From assembly GCF_050947875.1 (NCBI RefSeq), contig NC_134574.1, positions 108,356,969 to 108,420,968 on the forward strand: DNA of 64,000 nucleotides. Direction: 5' to 3'. The stretch is from Dermacentor variabilis. Lineage: Eukaryota; Arthropoda; Arachnida; Ixodida; Ixodidae. The notes below the pieces were generated by a model that was not told the origin of the DNA, searched no databases, and saw nothing but the letters and a program-made list of their open reading frames with translations. This document shows, piece after piece, positions 1 through 13,510 of the stretch; positions within the stretch are counted from its first letter, which is position 1; each line of letters opens with the position of its first letter. A program made the position numbers and the translations under genes.

Positions 1-99
1 TTACTTCTTCAATTTCCTTTGTTTTCAGTAGAATAACCAAATGTTATCTTGTTCTTTTCATTTTTTTTTCATTCATTTTATTTCTTTATTCTAAATGTC

Positions 100-351
<252 letters not shown>

Positions 352-368
352 CCCGGCAGTCAGCGGTG

Positions 369-644
369 ATTCGAACGGCCCAACACTGATGCTCGGTATT
401 TTATCAGGTTTGCAAACGTCGACCAGTCTGGGATTCACCTGCCCCTTGGTTGATCATCGCCCTGCTGAATCTGGCTCTTCCATCGATGAAAACGATCCGT
501 GCGCTTCTATCCTGATCCTGGAGCTTCAATCGCAGAAAATCGTCGCATTCGGCTTGCCTATTTAAGAAGACAGCATTCTTCTGACGCTCTGCAGTCGGCG
601 GCCATTCGAACGGCCCAACACTGGTGCTCTGTATTTTATCAGGT
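369..644 (+). repeat. Direct repeat in the LINE 5' leader (369-409 and 604-644)
   Basis: A 41-bp sequence beginning ATTCGAACGGCCCAACACTG and ending TTTTATCAGGT occurs twice, 235 bp apart, with two mismatches. Tandem promoter-like monomers in a 5' UTR are known from several LINE families; here the repeat may be a duplicated 5' end or promoter monomer. Confidence 0.85.
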
Positions 645-674
645 ACTGAGCTCTAATTTACCTTATCGGTTCTG

Positions 675-1664
675 TTGCCGCTGACTGCACCGTGCTTGTC
701 TCGAACTACGTCAGATTTAGAAGACCGTGCCGACTGCATTGCATGCCATGAAGTGCTACCGGACGATGGACGGTATCTGTGTTGTTTCGGGTGTAAACTC
801 GGCTACCCCTTAGGACAGGCATGTTCCGGTGTTAGTAGTCGTACCTACATGGACATGGGACAAGCGAAAAAGGACTCGTCGATTTGTAAAACATGTCGAA
901 CTGGAAAAAAACGCGCCTTTTCTCAGTCAGAAGAGGCTCCTGAAGGGAAAATCACTGAATCTGAACAGGTACTGCTGCACGAAATCCAAGACATCGAAGC
1001 TAGCCTAGCATCACTGCCAGTTCTGCGCCAGAAAGTTGACTCGCTCTTGTTACTTAAGGCAGAATTCACGAAGCTGTCTAAGACTGTTGGAGAACTGGAA
1101 GCATCAGTCACGTTTATGTCAAACCAATATGACTCGGCACTTGAACAGGCGACAGCTGGCACAGAACTTGCTGCAGCACACGAGGCGGAAATTGGCGCAC
1201 TGAAAGCGACTGTGCAGTTCAAAATGAAAATGAGCAATATAGCAGAAAATGTAATCTGGAGATTGAAGGACTAGAACAAGAAGAACATGAGAACTTGAAG
1301 GAAAACTGATTGACCTTGTGAATAAGCTTGAACTGAACTTTTCGATGTCAGACATTGAAGCAGCCCATCGGCTACCTAGCAAAAAAGAAGACCAAACTGT
1401 GCTTATCCGTTTCTCGACAGTATCAGTGAAAGAGGCGTGTTTTGAGGCGCGTAAGAAACTGCGACACTTATGTGTGACAGATTCAGACCTGAACCTTTTC
1501 TTCAACGACAATCTAACCAAGATGAATTGGGACCTGTTCTGGCGCATGCGCATGGCAGCGAAAGAAAAAGGATTCAAGTACTGCTGGGTGTAAGGTGGCA
1601 AAATCCACGCAAAAAAGACTCAAATGCCTCTCTCATTCGTATCAACCGGGAAGCTGATATTTAA
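675..1664 (+). pseudogene. LINE ORF1 remnant (zinc finger and coiled-coil protein)
   Basis: The first segment, 675-1274 (199 aa), has a Cys-rich finger near residues 21-72 (CIAC, CCFGC, a later CKTC) similar to the PHD-like fingers of CR1/L2 ORF1 proteins, followed by a heptad-rich region (residues about 90-185) that looks like a coiled coil. After stops near 1275-1317 a second segment (1318-1593, continuing in another frame to 1664) resembles the C-terminal nucleic-acid-binding part of LINE ORF1 proteins (DIEAAHRLPS, NDNLTKMNWDLFWRMR, KGFKYCWV). In intact relatives this protein binds element RNA. At least two frame breaks are visible, so no full product can be made. Confidence 0.75.
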
Positions 1665-1681
1665 GGAATTGCTTAAGCAGA

Positions 1682-4240
1682 ATGGCAGCTACTTTCAGTG
1701 AGTTATTTGATTTCTCCTCTTTCAAGAAATCGTTTGGGCGCACGTCACCACACGATTTCACACTTGTGAACATAAACATTAGGAGCCTACGTAAATACGG
1801 GGAGGAATTAAAAGTGCTCGCTGAATCTTTGCTTGATTTTGTAGATGCTTTTGCGGTCACAGAAATCAATGTGTCAGAATATTTTCTACATATGTTCTCG
1901 TTAAGTGGATACAGTTCTTGCAGCACAGACGCCGCCGCCGTAGAGGTGGCGGCATCGCTATATTTGTAAATTCAAAATATGACACTTCACTGATAGACTT
2001 TACGCTCAGGCATGCGGAATGCCTCGCCGTAAAGGTTCATTGTGTAAATAATGAACTGTCATTGTTAGCGCTGTACCGGCCCCCAAGTAATAGTGCTACT
2101 CGTTTTGTGTTGGGACTGGAAGAAGCATTCAAGAGCTAGCTGTTCATGAGTGGATCAAGTTTGCCTGGCAGGGGATTTCAATATTAACATCTTATGTCCA
2201 ACAAACACCTTAGTATCAGATTATTTATTCGTTTTGGCATCTTATTGTTTCTCGTCAACGGTGATTGCCCCGACAAGAGAGGAAATTTTGAATGGCCGTT
2301 TTGTAACGTCTTGCTTAGACCATATTGCGGTTAGAGCGCCTAATCAGTCGCTCACTTCTTGCGTTATTACTCATAAATTATCTGACCACTATGCTGTCGC
2401 TTGCCGTGTATCCCTAATTGTATCGTTCGTTGGCACGCAGTATTCAAGTGATAAGGTCACAGCCACGTCAGAATTTCAGATTAAGTTTGTGAATCAAAAG
2501 CAACTTGACAGTCTCATTGTGAAGTTTACCTGGTCTTCTTTGATTGACGGTAGGCCCTTAGACCAAGTGTACGATAGCTTTTGTGAGCGTCTAGGACATT
2601 TCTAATGGTACTGCACATTCTTTCAGGAATAAAAAGTGCAGAAAAAGCTATCCATGGATTAATTCCGACATTATGCAAGCCACATCTCACAGAGATTGGC
2701 TTTGGAAAAAATGCAAACGCACCCCTAACAACAAAGACCTACAATTAGAATACAAAATTGCAAGAAATGAAGTGGTTACTCTTCTCCGCGCTGCAAAACG
2801 TCGCTTTTTCTTACACAAATTTAATCAATCGTCCGAAAGTGCTAGCAAAACTAGGTCGCTGATAAACCATCTCAGAGGCAAATACGAGACTGTGAAATCT
2901 GTCATAAAACATTTTCCTGGAAACCCTGAAACAGCTGACTTGCTCAATCATTTCTTCAGTCAGGTTTCAAAAGAGGCGTTGTCTAAGCCTCGGCAAGATG
3001 TGACGATTGCTGATTCTTTGACAGCATCTGCATTTTTACCGCAGGTTTCGAAATCTGACCTTTCCCGGATCATTTTCGGTTTTCGAACGAATAAACCACC
3101 TGGAGTAGACGGAATATCTGTAAGTTTGTTGAGAAGGAACTTTGAGGCGCCTTCACATATTGTGTTTTTTATGTTAAATAGCTTCCTAGATACTGGAACT
3201 ATGCCACAAAATCTAGAAACTGCTTTAGTTAGACCACTCGATAAGGAAAGAAAGAAATCTATTATTGAAAAACTACCGGCCTATATCCATTTTGCCCGCA
3301 TTATCTCAGGTTATAGAAAAATTTTTGCTTGAGGTTATGACTTCTTTCATTCAAAAATTTTCAATTTTGTCTGACCGACAATTTGGTTTCGTGCACGGCC
3401 GGGGTACAATTTCGCCCCTGGAAGAATTTGCTGATGACTTGTATTGTGCTTTTGAAAACAATCTCATTAGCTGTGCTTTGTTTCTTGACGTATCCAAAGC
3501 CTTTGATTCAGTTTGCCGTGCCATATTACTTCGCAAATCATATCTCACTGGTTTAGGGGCCCCTTTTATACTCTACTTCAAAACTATCTCACTGACAGGT
3601 CACAAATGTTTGTTATAGGTACCAAATACTATAACAGCAAATTATCCCTTGGTGCTAGTGACCCTCAAGGCTCAATTTTATCGCCTCTTCTCTTTAACAT
3701 ATTTCTGAACGATTTCATTTCAGTAATCCCAAATGGTAAAGTGTATCAGTATGCGACGATATCGTCCTTCTAACAAAGCATGTTAATTACAAAAAGGCTG
3801 TTGAATATCTGCAGCAATCGGTGCATGAAGCTATGGTCTGGCTCTTTAAAAACAATCTTACCGTCAATCAAAAGAGACAAAAATTGTGTGCTTCCAAAAT
3901 CCCCTGAAGATAGGAACCACGGTCATTCCAGTGTATCCTCATACCCAAGACTGCTTATCCTGTAAGCGTACTCCTGTCGAAAATACAAACTCAATTAAGT
4001 ATCTCGGCATTCATTTCGATAGTGACTTGTGGCATAATCATGGGGCGCATGTATGCCCCAAGCTAAGATCTATTGCATGTTTGCTCTTTAACATTAAAGG
4101 TTTCGTGCCATTTCAGACTAAAAAAAAAATGATAGTACATTCCCTTGCAAACAGCACCTTAAGGTACCGTGCAACGATTTTCGCTTTCTGCTCCCAATGT
4201 TGGCAGGACAGATTTGATAACCACTTAAAAATACATTAAA
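1682..4240 (+). pseudogene. LINE ORF2 remnant: endonuclease and reverse transcriptase
   Basis: The conceptual order is AP endonuclease (VNINIRSLRKYGEEL at 1769, ALYRPPS at about 2075, AGDFNINIL at about 2165, SDHYAV at about 2380), a linker, then reverse transcriptase (KPPGVDGIS at about 3094, KNYRPISILP at about 3268, LDVSKAFDSV at about 3485, a SPLLFNIFLNDF region at about 3680). The catalytic YADD block expected near 3755 is not readable (QYAT then a stop). Frames change near 1925, 2140, 2600, 3260, 3510, 3610, 3775 and 3890. It is a dead copy of the enzyme that nicks the target and copies element RNA. Confidence 0.85.
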
Positions 4241-4803
4241 AATTGTGGCTTATAATCACGTAATACCATCAAACAAAGATATTTTTCATGATCTCGGTTC
4301 CCGTCCTTGCAATCTTTATTCATTTCTACGGTTGTGCTGCGCCATTTCTGGACGGATGAATTTAAGCAACCGTACGCCTCCCCGCGACTGCTGCGAAAAG
4401 AAATGCGCTTCGTTGTAACGCGCGTATCCACTAGATACGGAGCAGCAAGATGTGTATGTCCCCAAGAAAGTTAATAATTCGTCAGACGTCCATTTTTCTG
4501 TCGACTCTCGGTTTCAATTGAAGAGCCTATTGCACATGTTGTAACACATATGTACGTACTTATTTTCCTTTTGTTTGTCGCAGCTTAATTGTGATTACTC
4601 TATGCTTTTGTTTCGATGCCTTGGAAACCTGATCTATGTTTATCACGCTCATCTGTTTCCCTTTTTCTTTGTTGGTTTTAAATTTGTGCATGTACACTGC
4701 AACCACATCGCTTAGCTGACGATGTCGGGCCACGTCACACAAGTCACCATTGGCTTAGATGGGCCCGTTTTGCTGTACTGATTTTCTTGGGTGCTTAATA
4801 AAG

Positions 4804-6990
<2,187 letters not shown>

Positions 6991-7074
6991 ATGGACGGAG
7001 CGCTCGAAGCCTGCTTCAGCTCCACCGCGAGTCGGTCCGGTAGTGCCCATCTCCGGGATTGGCCCACCCTCACC
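6991..7074 (+). pseudogene. U2 snRNA pseudogene, 3' half
   Basis: This segment aligns along its whole length with the 3' half of the U2 sequence at 19682-19765 (stem-loops III and IV): GGAGCGCTCGAAGC..TGCTTCAG, a GGTCCGGTAGTGC segment, then TCTCCGGGATTGGCCCACC. It carries about a dozen substitutions. The 5' half, including branch-point recognition and Sm site, is missing. Its left edge coincides with the 3' tail of the LINE at 4924-6990. Confidence 0.8.
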
Positions 7075-7139
7075 TTTTTTTATTGTTGACGCACGGACAA
7101 GAGAAGTACGTGAAGCACCAGCTTGAGTGTAAAAAAAAA

Positions 7140-8600
7140 AATAAAAGTCAATCACCTGAAGCACATATTGCCCAATTCGTCCCATTTAGGTGGATTATAT
7201 AAGAAGGAAGACGTTTCTTGCGCGACAGATTGCAGTGTGCAGGTAGCAACTTACAAATGTCCACCTGCTTCTCTTTCTTTGTTCACTTAAGCAAACGCCT
7301 TCCAATTGCGAAATTCAAGCCTTGCAGTAGTGAAGTCATGTTTGTGTAGCAGAAGTATTAAAGCAAGGACCATTCTCGATCGACATTTCGCCTACGAAAT
7401 ATAAGCTAACATTTAACTTTGTTAAGACCGGCCTCAGCTGCAAGCCGCACGGTTTTCGGAAACTATTAGCTGGAATGCGCCCATATTTCGTAGCACGCTT
7501 TAGAGCGGGTTATTTCGAAAGAGCAGCAACACTTGCTCGGCTTCAATTTCGAAATTGTAGCGTATATGCCGTGCAGATAAAGATGAGAAAGTCGATATTC
7601 TTAATACGCGCATTGTGATTCCTCGCGTAAGTGACGTCCGCCTCTTCCCTAACTCCACCTGAGGACAGCGCTGTCAGCTTGAGGCGATTTTTTTAAAAAA
7701 TCTGTCCGAACTAGAAGGGCAAAAAAAAATTGAAGGACGCTTAAGCTGCGCCTTTAAGAGTGGAACGCGATAGCATTCAAAGATCCCTAAGTGCCTCTCA
7801 AGCTTCCCGGAAACTGCAGCTTATGTAACCGCAATCTTCACCGGGAAACGCTGGCGGCGAATGCTATGCACGAAGGCGAGCTTTGTGGCACTTTTTTGGT
7901 GGTGTGCAAGGAACAGAGGGGACCGCGCCACTCGTACTAAGAAAGACCTGAAAGTGCAGCTGCAAAACGCTATCAGTTAAAAGGGATGTGTGTCCGAGTT
8001 TCGGCGTAACGGAATTGCGTCTTCTCTTGTATTCAAATTACAGTCCGACGCTATCATGTCCGTAGGTTGCGTGTAAGTCATACGTTACGATTTTTCTACT
8101 TATGTTACCTCGACAAATTCCATTAGTTATGTGATTTTGTTGCGCGACATGGAGGGCCTGCGTGGTTCGATATTATTGCTGTAGAGACATTGGACGCTGG
8201 ACGCCGGACCGCGGCACGCCGGACTGTGACTCGGCGTTTATACAGTCTGTTGTTGAAATAAACTTTTACAAACGCGGAAACCGGAATGTTTGCTGCAATA
8301 TTTCAGCGGTAATAGACACTTCCACGTGCAAAGGACTTAAACTGGACGTTCCACGGTCGTTCCCTTTTGAGAAGGAGTTGATGAAGGTAAGTGCAGCAAA
8401 TTATATCACACTTATTCGCTGTTTCATCGGCGCTCGTCGGCTCCTTCCTTAATATATCAGAGGAAAAGTGAACACGAACATTGAGCACTCGGCTGTAACG
8501 GTTTTTCTAAGGAGCAACGCGCTTTCTATCTCGCGCAAAAAGCCCGACACTGCGCAATTTACAACGGCCGAACCAGCGCAGCTGCCCGCATTCCGTCGCT
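7140..8600. repeat. Spacer sequence shared with 25.4-25.8 and 27.2-28.3 kb
   Basis: No gene is recognised. Blocks here reappear elsewhere in the same order and orientation: about 7205-7560 matches 25430-25740 and 27240-27470 (shared TTTCTTGCGCGACA, TTCCAATTGCGAAA, CTTCAATTTCGAAATTGTAG), about 7655-7715 matches 27575-27635, and about 8340-8560 matches 28085-28280 (shared GAACACGAACAT, TATCTCGCGCA, AAGCCCGACAC). Together with the adjacent U2 fragment this looks like the degenerate spacer of a U2-containing repeat unit. Confidence 0.65.
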
Positions 8601-9299
8601 TCAGCGCTGCCCCGACGGGTGCTACGATAAAACCACTCAATTTCTCAAAATTAGCGCCATTCTTAGATCTTTCCGCCACCCCGCTCAGCCTGGCGCTTCC
8701 TCCTCCACGTCTCTAAATACACGTCTCTAAAGCACGCCTCCTGTCTCCCCAGCCTCCTCCGCTCCCCCATTGGCCAATCTATGTCATGTGAAAGCAGGCG
8801 CTGCGCTTTTGTACATTTTTTTTTTCTTTCCAGCGCGCTCCGACCTCCATTGTTGGGCCTGCTAGACGGAACACGGCAGCCGGACTGACGGAGCGCGCTA
8901 GCGTAATAGAATGTGTAGGGCCAAGAACTTAATTCGTGCTGCTGCGCCTTCGGTTGCCGCAAGAGACACAGCGAGGGCGAAAAGCTTTTTGCTTTGCCAT
9001 CCGGCGGGCGCAACGCAAAAGTATGAATTCACAGGATCGGGCGGGCTGGCTTCAAGGAAGTGGCAAAGAACGCACGGCTGTGTGAAGTAAGTGCCACGGC
9101 TCCTCACAACCTCTTATTTTGAGCCTAGTTCACGCCTTCCGCTTCGAAAACGTGTACGTGTTCGTGCTCTGCGTGGTTTTTAGCGCGTTGAAGTTGACTT
9201 TTTTTTTATGTGCTTGCTTTGATTCGTTTCGTTTCGTCTTGCGGTGAAAGTGCACGCATCTGCAGCTGGCCTGTGACATAAAAGCGACTTTAAAAAACT
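8601..9299. other. Unrecognised intergenic sequence
   Basis: I see no gene, RNA or repeat signature. Short open frames on both strands lack recognisable domains. Confidence 0.5.
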
Positions 9300-9403
9300 A
9301 TCCTGAGGTGGGCTGAGGTGGTAGAGGAGGCCTATCCGCGAGTAGGATAACCTCCCTCGCCTTCTTCCCGCACTTCCTTTCCCTTTAAGATGGGATAAAT
9401 AAA

Positions 9404-9434
<31 letters not shown>
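9300..9434 (+). mobile_element. Retroelement 3' end with (TC)n tail
   Basis: The sequence ends GGGATAAATAAAGTTC followed by (TC)n at 9406-9434. The 3' end of the I-clade LINE at 25127-25416 has the same architecture (ATAAATAAAAG then TC repeats), so this may be a short 5'-truncated copy of a related element. Confidence 0.5.
9406..9434. repeat. (TC)n microsatellite
   Basis: About 14 CT/TC dinucleotides forming the tail of the element above. Confidence 0.95.
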
Positions 9435-9438
<4 letters not shown>

Positions 9439-9547
9439 CAGGGTGTGTTTTGAGCTCCACCAGAAGTTCGCATATACTCGACGCTTTTGCAAGGCTCACT
9501 ATGACTTATGGGGGCAGTCTTTTAGCTTTGAATGTACGCCCGCATGT

Positions 9548-9680
9548 ATTGATTTGGTTTGTGGTGATTAACGTTTTTGACGTCCCAGAGCGACCAAAGC
9601 TATATGATGGAGGTCGTAGTGGATGGCTGCGGATAACTTTATCAAGGTCGCCAGGGGTTGTTTAACGTGCACTTTGATCG
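9548..9680 (-). mobile_element. SINE fragment, degenerate
   Basis: Read on the minus strand, it corresponds to the tRNA-unrelated body of the SINE at 39306-39530: GTGCACGTTAAA, then the CCTGG..GACC segment, TCCGCAGCCATCCACTACG and the GTCAAAAACGTTAATCACC end. The tRNA-like head is not recognisable. Confidence 0.6.
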
Positions 9681-11899
9681 TAGAGTCGTACGTGGGCCGG
9701 TAAATTCCTCGTTGGCGTTTCATAATTCTTGCGCGGGCGCGCTAGCGCTGCTTTAGAAGTTGGCGCCTCGGCGCATTTGTATTTCTTCAATAGATTTTCG
9801 TTACTACTTGTAACTTGTAACAACGTGTCATTATTTCGTATTATTGACGGCGCCTCCATGGCTCCAAAGTGGCAACGGGAACACCAAAGCTAGAACGAGG
9901 GCTGGATGGGGCTCGCCGAAGCCTGTGCATGCTAAGGGGGTATAAGATCGCGGACAGCTAATATTGTATGCGAACACTCCCTGCGCCGCCTGCTTTATTG
10001 TAATGTCACGTGCTCTTCAGAGGCCTCCGTTGGCTGTTACATGTGCCCTCTTGGAGCAGTACTTCTAAAAAAAAACAATCTATCGTCACGGTTACCAAAG
10101 CACCCCGCTATGAAAAAAGTGGCCCTCTTGCCAGGCATTGCTGACCGCAGATAGTCGGAATCTCTCACGCGCCAGCCGAACAAAAGTATCCTGCAGGTAC
10201 GTAAATAAGCCTACGAAGCCACGTACACATACGTTCACGCTGTCAAAACCTGAAACTTTGGTAATTACGCGCGTGTTTGAGCACACCGCGTGCTTGCGTT
10301 GTGTTTCAGCAACACGAACTCTCAACGTGCGCGCGCTTTACGCCTTAAATACGCATTGAATAATGGTCCTTTTGTCTATTTCTTCCGCAATTCCAACACG
10401 ACATTCTTAAGGCCAGTTACCGATTGACGAAGCAAGATCTCGATTGAAAAAACTGCTCCGCAGGGCTCGAACGAACTTTTCCGCGCGGATTTCCTCCCGT
10501 AGCGTTTGCACGAAATGTTTGCAGCTCAAAGATGCATTATTAAGAAGGTTGACACTTCTTCGGAGAGCAGACGATTGAAAGATGCGTTAACTGCAACACC
10601 GTGAGGCGCAGCTAGCCATGCGGTTCAAACGGAGAAAGATCACACTTGAAGGCCACTCTGGTCGAGTTGGTTTTTACATATAGGCTTGCATGGTGTTTGC
10701 GCAAGCGAAACGTGGACCGTGAACCCAAACAACCCGAAACGTCGACTTTCAACTTTTGTCATTCGGTCATCCGCCGCAAATGTAGCCAGTCGGCGCAGAG
10801 AAATTCGTACACGCAAACAGACACGAACAACGCTGGGGCTGCGCGCAATAAATCGGGGAATAACATCACCGCGTTGTTCGGTTCACTATTCGCGCCCGCG
10901 TGCGCCAGCAACATGCCCTTTAAGAAGCTTCAGCTTTGTGAAAAAGAATTAGGCACATATGTGGGCGTTGTGGCGAACCTCAACATGCAGTAAATATTTT
11001 CAATCGCTGCATTTTGTTGCACAGGTCCACAAAACGAAACACTTTATTACGTAGTTCACTAATCAACACGCACATATCAGACCGAGCTGCGCAGTAGGCT
11101 CTACTCCACTCTCCTTACCTTCAAATGTTTCGGCGCTCCCTTTGAAGAGCCTTGCCCCTGTTCAATGTGAAAAAATGCAGCCTACAGTTAACGCCACAAA
11201 TTGGATCATTTTTGCAGTGAACTCAATGCGATGGAGCTCGCATCCCACTTGGGGGAGTGTTAAACTGCTCCATAAAATCATGCGCACTGAAAGCATAAAA
11301 CTTATCTGTTTAAAAAAAAAAACTAATGTGAATGCATCCTCTAGCATTTTAGTGGGCGTGGCTAACCGTCACAGGCGGCGGGCTTCGTGTGCTGCTGCGG
11401 CCGCAATACATTGCAACTGCGGCACATATGCCATCGTATTTGAACTGAAAGCCGCCTGCACAGTGACATCATAGACAGTCACAAATTTCTTAGTGCAGTA
11501 GACCGCTGTCACTTGAGAAGGTAACGTACTCGCCTTTTCCGTCACCTGTTCGTTTCGCCGTTTGAGGGGCAAAAATAGAAACGCTTACGCTGTTTAGTTC
11601 GGTAAACGCATCAAACTTGGGTCTATGAGGAAAAGCACAAAGTCTGCACGGACGAAATAGCCCTTTCTAAGAAACGCGCCGGACAAGTTGTTTGGCTTGA
11701 AGGGGTGTAAAATACAATGGCATAAATATTGGTATTCGTACAACTAAAACTCTTTGGGTCGATTTCTTTGCCCATGCTGAAACTATTATAAACTAGACAC
11801 GCCTGCATTATAATTTAACAGTGTTTTCTTTTTGACAACAAAAATAAACTTGTTTTTGAAGAAAAATAACAAATTCTTACGTTCAAAATCAAGAAAGGG
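9681..11899. other. Unrecognised sequence
   Basis: No gene recognised. Open frames of 60-116 codons on both strands show no known domains and overlap each other in different frames, as expected by chance in roughly 45-50 percent GC DNA. Confidence 0.5.
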
Positions 11900-12427
11900 G
11901 ATGACAGATGGAATAGCACACTGTGGTATAAAGTTTGTAAACAGGGATAAGGTGCCTCAGAGAGGCTGGCCAACGTTTCGACAGGAGGACCTATCTTCTT
12001 CAAAGGCGGCCTCGTCATCCTAGGTATTTAAGTCTTAAAGGGCTAGTGCAGTGACGTCACGTGCGGGTGTTGTCGCTGGCGGCTGGTTTTAAAGAGAGAG
12101 ATTACAAGAGGAAACAAGCGCTGTCGTCCGACGTCTGTGAGCTTCGTTCCCAAGACGAGAGGACAAAATCGGGATAGTGGGAATTCGGGGAGAAAAGAAC
12201 AGCAGAGAAGAAAAAGAACAAGAACGAGAAAAAAATTAAGAGAGACGGGGGCCAGGGGGCGCGTTAGGAAGTATTCAGGGGTGTCGTTGGCGGCATGGTC
12301 TTTCAAGGGACATTGCCCCAGTCGCTCAACGTAGGAGTCGTTACGGCGGCATCCAGAAATGGCGATACCCTGGGTTGAGGCGCCGAAAAAAACATATTTA
12401 CTTCGGAATGTGTTGGTGAGGGTGTTT

Positions 12428-12531
<104 letters not shown>

Positions 12532-12729
12532 AGGGAAACGAGAGGGGGGGACCGAAACCGGGATAACAAATAGGAGGGTGACGTGCGCAGAAGCGGGCGG
12601 GGTCAAGTGTACATGCGAGAAGGGGGTCGTACAGTTGATATAAACGCAAGAACCTGAAAGAGTATATTAAATTGAGTAGTAGGCAGGAAAAAAATTGTCC
12701 CAAATGAAAGAGTAGGTGAGGTTAAGAAT

Positions 12730-13507
12730 TAAGGTTAGCTGGTGGCATAATGCGTTTTGTGTCTTGGTTGATGATATGAGAATTTCAGATTTAAGTTACC
12801 GCTTTTAAAGATTCTAAGTTGCCACGTGCCAAATTAATTCCCGTCGGGTGTAGGCAATTAAACTTGTGTATGAGGCATGATTCCGTATATTTATTTTCAC
12901 GAGGGGAACGGAAATTTGTTTGTAGTATATAGAGCCTTTGCTTTGTCAACTATGTGACTATGTTCATTAAAGTCGCTGGCTACTATTTTAGGTTAATTGT
13001 GTTTTGTGTCCGCGCGGTGACCGTTGAGTCTCGTATGAATTTGTTGTCCAGTCTCACCTATGTATTGTTTGCTACAAGCGGCGCATTCTAGACAGTAGAC
13101 TACGTTGCTTGATGTGCAGGTCAACGCAGAAGTTACCTTGTACTTTTTTTTGTATTCAACGCTGTACTTTTTACTGCAGTAGTAGATTGAATATGTTTGC
13201 ATGTAGAGCACTTGAGGCGGCCACAAGTACTGGTTCCCAACTTCCTCTTTGTCTTTAGTTTTGCGTGCACAAGAACATCTTTAAAATTTGTGTCGCGTCT
13301 GTAGGCTACTCTGGAAGGGTCGGGAAAAATCTTAAGTTTCTGGTTGCTGGTGAGAATTGGGTAGTATTCACTGAGGATGTTATTCACGTTTGGGAGTGCG
13401 TTTGAGAACTTAGTAGTAAGAAGAGGCGTTGTTGTTCTTGTGATCCTCGGGCGGGGCTTGGGGACCTCGGCTCGATCAAGCTCGTATATACGTAAATTTG
13501 AATGCAA
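12730..13507 (-). pseudogene. Penelope-like C-terminal region with GIY-YIG endonuclease
   Basis: The first part (13507-13133) includes SNALPNVNNILSEYYPIL and a Cys knuckle (RLKCSTCKHI), typical of the linker ahead of the nuclease. A different frame (13226-12993) carries VVYCLECAACSKQYIGETGQ, the GIY-YIG-type core of Penelope-like elements, followed by HTRLNGHRADTKHN. Further remnants (about 12930-12800) read SHIVDKAKAL and LIHKFNCLHPTGINLARGN. In the family this nuclease cuts target DNA to prime reverse transcription. A frameshift near 13180 and later breaks make this a pseudogene. Confidence 0.75.
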
Positions 13508-13510
13508 TAA

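Noticed and set aside
11940..12020. Hammerhead ribozyme in the Penelope-like terminus
   Set aside because: CGAAAC and a GATGA-like string are present, but CTGANGA is mismatched and the spacing between helix II and GAAA does not fit; a covariance search would be needed.
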